NCBI GenBank assembly: GCA_947456185.1 | Contig: CANGPW010000023.1 | Span: forward strand, 1-35,372 | DNA from: Bacteroidota bacterium | Lineage (GTDB): Bacteria > Bacteroidota > Bacteroidia > UKL13-3 | Direction of reading: 5' to 3' | Length of the DNA: 35,372 nt | Shown: positions 31,744-35,372 of the stretch, piece after piece | Position numbering within the stretch: position 1 is the first letter of the stretch | How the letters are laid out: each line of letters starts with the position of its first letter | The notes under the pieces: generated by a model | Seen by the model: only the letters and a program-made list of their open reading frames with translations | Databases searched by the model: none | What the model was told of the DNA's origin: nothing | Program-made: the position numbers and the translations under genes

Positions 31744-32982
31744 ATGCAATTAGATAAATTAATACAAAAATACGAATCGAAACAACCTGAAATTGTTTTT
31801 GAATGGAAAGACAGCGAAACTGAAGCTGAAGGATGGATAGTAATAAACTCATTACGTGGTGGTGCTGCAGGCGGTGGAACGCGTATGCGCAAAGGTTTGA
31901 ACAAACATGAAGTTACTTCATTGGCCAAAACCATGGAAATAAAATTTGCCATTGCTGGTCCAGCTATTGGGGGAGCAAAATCTGGAATTAATTTTGACCC
32001 AGCTGATCCTCGTAAAAAGGGAGTGTTGGAGCGTTGGTACAAAGCAGTGATGCCTTTGCTTAAAGCATATTATGGAACTGGTGGTGATTTAAATGTAGAT
32101 GAAATTCATGAAGTAATTCCTATAACTGAAAAATTAGGTTTATTTCATCCGCAAGAAGGTGTAGTGAATGGACATTTTAAAGTGAATGCAATTTCTACTA
32201 AAAAACGTTTGGCAAATTTAACGGGTGGCGTTTCCAAAAAATTAACAGATTTACGTTTTATTCCCGCTGACGATAAAAACTTGGTTACAGCCGATATGAT
32301 TACTGGTTATGGCGTAGCTGAAGCGGTTCGTCATTATTACGGAATTTGGGGTGGAAACGTGAATATGAAACGTGCCATTATTCAAGGTTGGGGAAATGTA
32401 GGCGCTGCGGCTGCTTATTACCTAAGTTTGTATGGTGTAATGATAGTTGGAATCATTGACCGTAACGGTGGTTTGATAAAAAATACTGGCTTTACCAAAG
32501 ATGAAATAAAAGAACTATTTTTAAACAAACAAGGAAATACTTTGGTTTATCCTGATATGCTTTCGTATGAAGAAGTAAACGCAAAAATTTGGGACATTGG
32601 TGCGGAGATTTTTGTTCCGGCTGCTGCCTCTCGTTTGTTAACCAAAGAGCAAGTAGATAGAATGGTTGCTAATGAATTAGAAGTTATTAGCTGCGGAGCA
32701 AATGTTCCTTTTGCCGATGAAGAAATATTTATGGGTGCGGTAGCAAATTACACCGATGATCAAGTAGCTGTAATTCCTGATTTTATTGCTAATTGTGGCA
32801 TGGCACGTGTATTTGCTTATTGCCAAAGCAATGATGAAGTAGATTTAACCGATGAAGCAATTTTTAAAGATTCATCAAAAGTAATTTGGCAAGCCATGAT
32901 GCGTTTACATCAATTCAATCCAAAACATACTGGTCTTTTGAAAAAAGGATTAGAAATGACTTTGGTAAATCTGGTAAAATAG
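31744..32982 (+). CDS. Glu/Leu/Phe/Val-family amino-acid dehydrogenase
   Basis: NAD(P)-dependent oxidative deaminase of the Glu/Leu/Phe/Val dehydrogenase superfamily, 412 residues. N-terminal domain: GGAAGGGTRMRKGL (39-52), Lys67 in IKFAI, catalytic Lys79 in AIGGAKSGI, and Asp115 in GTGGDLNVDE. C-terminal Rossmann site: GWGNVG (215-220). A second glycine-rich stretch follows at FIANCGMARVF. Substrate (glutamate or a branched-chain/aromatic amino acid) is not decided by eye; the segment at 140-185 is longer than in leucine dehydrogenases. It has its own leader with a simple repeat. Confidence 0.92.
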   Translation: MQLDKLIQKYESKQPEIVFEWKDSETEAEGWIVINSLRGGAAGGGTRMRKGLNKHEVTSLAKTMEIKFAIAGPAIGGAKSGINFDPADPRKKGVLERWYKAVMPLLKAYYGTGGDLNVDEIHEVIPITEKLGLFHPQEGVVNGHFKVNAISTKKRLANLTGGVSKKLTDLRFIPADDKNLVTADMITGYGVAEAVRHYYGIWGGNVNMKRAIIQGWGNVGAAAAYYLSLYGVMIVGIIDRNGGLIKNTGFTKDEIKELFLNKQGNTLVYPDMLSYEEVNAKIWDIGAEIFVPAAASRLLTKEQVDRMVANELEVISCGANVPFADEEIFMGAVANYTDDQVAVIPDFIANCGMARVFAYCQSNDEVDLTDEAIFKDSSKVIWQAMMRLHQFNPKHTGLLKKGLEMTLVNLVK

Positions 32983-33040
32983 TTGAGTGGTTAATAAAGT
33001 TGATAAGATTTATTAACAAGATAACAAACATATTAAACCT

Positions 33041-33090
33041 ATTAACCAATCAACCCAATTTACCTATCAACCCTATCAACCCAATCAACC
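33041..33090 (+). repeat. CAACCYAATCAACC-type simple repeat before the channel gene
   Basis: Tract of repeated ATCAACC / CTATCAACC units with no G, ending 9 bases before the ATG at 33100. Same style as 31703-31740. The gap 32983-33099 holds no other visible feature. Confidence 0.75.
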
Positions 33091-33099
33091 AATAATCCA

Positions 33100-34185
33100 A
33101 TGAACGAAACAATTGAAATAAATTTTTTAGAAAACCCATTACGAGAATACATCGTTTGTGTTTGTATTTTGATATTAGGCTTTTTGCTCAAACGTTTGTT
33201 TGCTAATGTAGTCAGTAAACAAACTTTTAGAATATTTAAAGGCATTGCAAAAAACCAATATTATGACAAATTTCTGCAGCTTTTACAAACGCCATTTGAG
33301 CAATTAATTACATTGATTATTTTGTTTGCTGCTTTTAGTCGCCTGAATTTTCCAGAAGCTTGGCATATTGATGGAATTGAAAAATTTGGTTTGCGTTGGA
33401 TCATTGAAGCTGCTTTTGAAATTGCATTAATTACAGTTATTACCAAATTAGTTTTAAAATCGGCAGATTATATAGCCTATGTTTTAAGTGCAAGTGATGT
33501 AGAACATTTGAACCTGGATTTGATTCGTTTTATAAAAGAATTATCGAAAATTGTAATCATTATTTTTGCATTTTTTGTAACACTTAGATTGGCTTTTGAG
33601 GTAAATATTACTGCATTAATTGCCAGTTTAGGAATTGGAGGGTTAGCCATTGCGTTAGCAGCTCAGGATACCATTGCTAATTTATTTGGCTCATTTATTA
33701 TATACTTAGATAAACCATTCAAAGTTGGTGACCAAATTGAGGTTTCTGACGTTACAGGAATAGTGGAACGGGTAGGATTTAGAACTACCCGAGTAAGAAC
33801 CTTAGACCGCAGTTTGGTAACTGTTCCCAACAAAAAAATAGTAGATTCAACGCTTAATAATATTAGTTTAAGTGAAGAGCGCAGGGTTAAATTTATGCTT
33901 CAATTAACTTATGAAAGTAAGTCGGTTGATATTTTAAATATCATTGATGAAATAAAAAACGCCATCATTAAAAATGAAGATACCAGCGAAGAACTCAATG
34001 TAAATTTTACTGATTTTGATTCAAGCTCTTTAAACATTTTAGTGATATACTTTGTAACCTCTAACCTTTACGAAAAGAAGATAGAAGTGAAGCAAGCGAT
34101 CAATATTCAAATCATGGAAATAGTAGAACGCAATCATTGTAAATTTGCTTATCCAACGCAAAGGCTATTTTTGGACAAAGAATAA
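33100..34185 (+). CDS. MscS-family mechanosensitive ion channel
   Basis: A 361-residue inner-membrane channel that opens on osmotic downshock. It has N-terminal helices at about 16-34, 65-80, 100-120 and 148-168, then the pore-lining helix with the small-residue pattern LGIGGLAIALAAQDTIANLFGS (177-198). This is followed by the MscS beta domain (FKVGDQIEVSDVTGIVERVGFRTTRVRT, 207-234; VPNKKIVDSTLNN) and the alpha/beta vestibule domain to the end. The family pore motif is intact. It ends 20 bases before a bidirectional terminator shared with recA. Confidence 0.95.
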   Translation: MNETIEINFLENPLREYIVCVCILILGFLLKRLFANVVSKQTFRIFKGIAKNQYYDKFLQLLQTPFEQLITLIILFAAFSRLNFPEAWHIDGIEKFGLRWIIEAAFEIALITVITKLVLKSADYIAYVLSASDVEHLNLDLIRFIKELSKIVIIIFAFFVTLRLAFEVNITALIASLGIGGLAIALAAQDTIANLFGSFIIYLDKPFKVGDQIEVSDVTGIVERVGFRTTRVRTLDRSLVTVPNKKIVDSTLNNISLSEERRVKFMLQLTYESKSVDILNIIDEIKNAIIKNEDTSEELNVNFTDFDSSSLNILVIYFVTSNLYEKKIEVKQAINIQIMEIVERNHCKFAYPTQRLFLDKE

Positions 34186-34205
34186 TATTTATAAAACTAT
34201 CAAAC

Positions 34206-34238
34206 AAAAAAAACACGCCTTCAAGCGTGTTTTTTTTT
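34206..34238. terminator. Bidirectional terminator between the MscS channel and recA
   Basis: A-run, AACACGC / GCGTGTT stem with a CTTCAA loop, then nine T's. Both convergent genes have a T run after the hairpin in their own direction. Confidence 0.9.
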
Positions 34239-34259
34239 GATTTATGAACAAGCTAAAAT

Positions 34260-35282
34260 TTACTCTGCCGAAGCTTTTACTTTTACAGCGCCAGCATTTG
34301 CTTTTTCAAATATTTTGGCTTCAATTTCGGCAGTTAGTTCAGGATTGTCGGTTAAAATTTGTTTAACTGAATCTCTTCCTTGTCCTAATTTTGTATCGTT
34401 ATAACTGAACCAAGAACCCGATTTTTTGATTACTTCATAATCAACTCCTAAGTCAATGGTTTCGCCTAAGCGGCTAATTCCTTCGCCATATATTATATCA
34501 AATTCTACGGTACGGAAAGGAGGCGATAATTTGTTTTTAGCCACTTTCACTTTTGTTCTATTACCAATAATTTCAACACCTTCTTTTATTTGGCCAATTC
34601 TACGAATATCTAAACGAACGGATGCATAAAACTTCAATGCATTTCCACCCGTTGTTGTTTCAGGATTTCCAAACATTACACCAATTTTTTCACGTAATTG
34701 GTTAATGAAAATACAAACACAACCCGTTTTATTAATTGTACCTGTTAATTTACGTAAAGCCTGACTCATTAAACGAGCTTGTAAACCCATTTTACTTTCG
34801 CCCATTTCGCCTTCAATTTCTGCTTTTGGAACCAATGCAGCTACTGAATCTATTACAATAATATCAATTGCACCAGAACGAATTAAGGCATCAGCAATTT
34901 CCAAAGCTTGTTCCCCATCATCGGGTTGGCTAATAATTAAATTATCTACATCAATTCCTAATTTTTCAGCATAGCTTCTGTCAAATGCATGTTCTGCATC
35001 TACAAAAGCAGCAATGCCACCTTTTTTCTGACATTCAGCAATGGCATGTAAACTTAAAGTTGTTTTACCCGAACTTTCTGGTCCGTATATTTCTATAATT
35101 CTACCAACTGGTAATCCGCCAATTCCTAAGGCTATATCTAAACTTAATGAACCCGTTGAAATTACTTGTGTTTCAATGACTAATTTATCGCTCATGCGCA
35201 TCACTGTGCCTTTGCCATATTGCTTGTCCAACTTATCCATAGTAAGCTGAAGTGCCTTCAATTTTTCTTTATTATCGCTCAT
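34260..35282 (-). CDS. recA: Recombinase RecA
   Basis: DNA-strand-exchange ATPase for homologous recombination and the SOS co-protease. The 340-residue protein has Walker A GPESSGKT (67-74), the VDAEHAFD segment, Walker [11 protein letters not shown], the L1/L2 regions ([48 protein letters not shown]) and an Ala/Lys/Glu-rich C-terminus. Normal length, no intein or insertion. It has a TACTTTTG box upstream and a terminator downstream; I see no clear LexA site. Confidence 0.99.
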   Translation of the reverse strand: MSDNKEKLKALQLTMDKLDKQYGKGTVMRMSDKLVIETQVISTGSLSLDIALGIGGLPVGRIIEIYGPESSGKTTLSLHAIAECQKKGGIAAFVDAEHAFDRSYAEKLGIDVDNLIISQPDDGEQALEIADALIRSGAIDIIVIDSVAALVPKAEIEGEMGESKMGLQARLMSQALRKLTGTINKTGCVCIFINQLREKIGVMFGNPETTTGGNALKFYASVRLDIRRIGQIKEGVEIIGNRTKVKVAKNKLSPPFRTVEFDIIYGEGISRLGETIDLGVDYEVIKKSGSWFSYNDTKLGQGRDSVKQILTDNPELTAEIEAKIFEKANAGAVKVKASAE

Positions 35283-35305
35283 ATATTTATGTTATTTTTT
35301 TATTT

Positions 35306-35313
35306 CAAAAGTA
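35306..35313 (-). promoter_or_regulatory. Putative recA -7 promoter box
   Basis: Minus strand TACTTTTG, an exact TAnnTTTG match 23 bases before the recA ATG. No obvious -33 TTTG at the usual spacing. Confidence 0.5.
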
Positions 35314-35372
35314 AGTTTGCAAATTATAATGATATTAATTATTTATAAACAATATTTTTAAATTGGTTATCA

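Overview
The window looks like a piece of a Bacteroidota chromosome, probably a free-living or environmental Chitinophagales/Sphingobacteriales/Flavobacteriia-type organism. The reasons are: AT-rich DNA; weak ribosome binding sites; several upstream boxes matching the Bacteroidota -7 consensus TAnnTTTG; two proteins with C-terminal type IX secretion (T9SS) sorting domains (KIYPNP / NIYPNP); lipoproteins with Bacteroidota-style lipoboxes; and a SusR-like transmembrane regulator. Most housekeeping genes look intact; the clearest decayed material is at the left edge.

Layout. (1) 1-430: the 3' end of a GIY-YIG nuclease gene, running straight into a tRNA-like relic that ends in CCA, then a terminator, then a second broken GIY-YIG 5' fragment. 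(2) 514-2439: divergent ahcY (S-adenosylhomocysteinase) and a BrxA/BrxB-type bacilliredoxin. (3) 2660-20239: a glucan-utilisation locus. It has a T9SS-secreted multi-domain carbohydrate-binding protein (2789-5884), a convergent SusR-like regulator (5945-8830, minus strand) and a tightly packed seven-gene plus-strand operon (9029-20239). The operon encodes two outer-membrane beta-barrels, two lipoproteins with jelly-roll-type binding domains, a GH3 exo-beta-glucosidase lipoprotein, a T9SS-secreted GH16 endo-beta-glucanase and a clan GH-A glycosidase. No SusC/SusD pair is present in the window. (4) 20425-27801: a minus-strand housekeeping run: purH, ruvX, def, gpsA, an ABC exporter, a serine hydrolase and a gamma-carbonic-anhydrase-like protein, with interspersed palindromic repeats between some of them. 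(5) 27943-35282: a small cysteine-rich lipoprotein, a MazEF-type toxin-antitoxin pair, an MFS transporter, anmK, an amino-acid dehydrogenase, an MscS channel and recA.

How the glucan genes may work together (inference): GH16 would cut beta-1,3/1,4-glucan (laminarin-like) outside the cell. The binding lipoproteins and the secreted multi-domain protein would hold polymer at the surface. GH3 and the GH-A enzyme would trim oligosaccharides, and the two barrel proteins could take the place of SusC in uptake. A direct-repeat element (two GTWGTRG half-sites 11 bp apart, followed by AAATATCAAA) stands at the same distance upstream of both the 2789 gene and the 9029 operon. It is the best candidate for the binding site of the SusR-like regulator encoded between them, and would tie the two units into one regulon.
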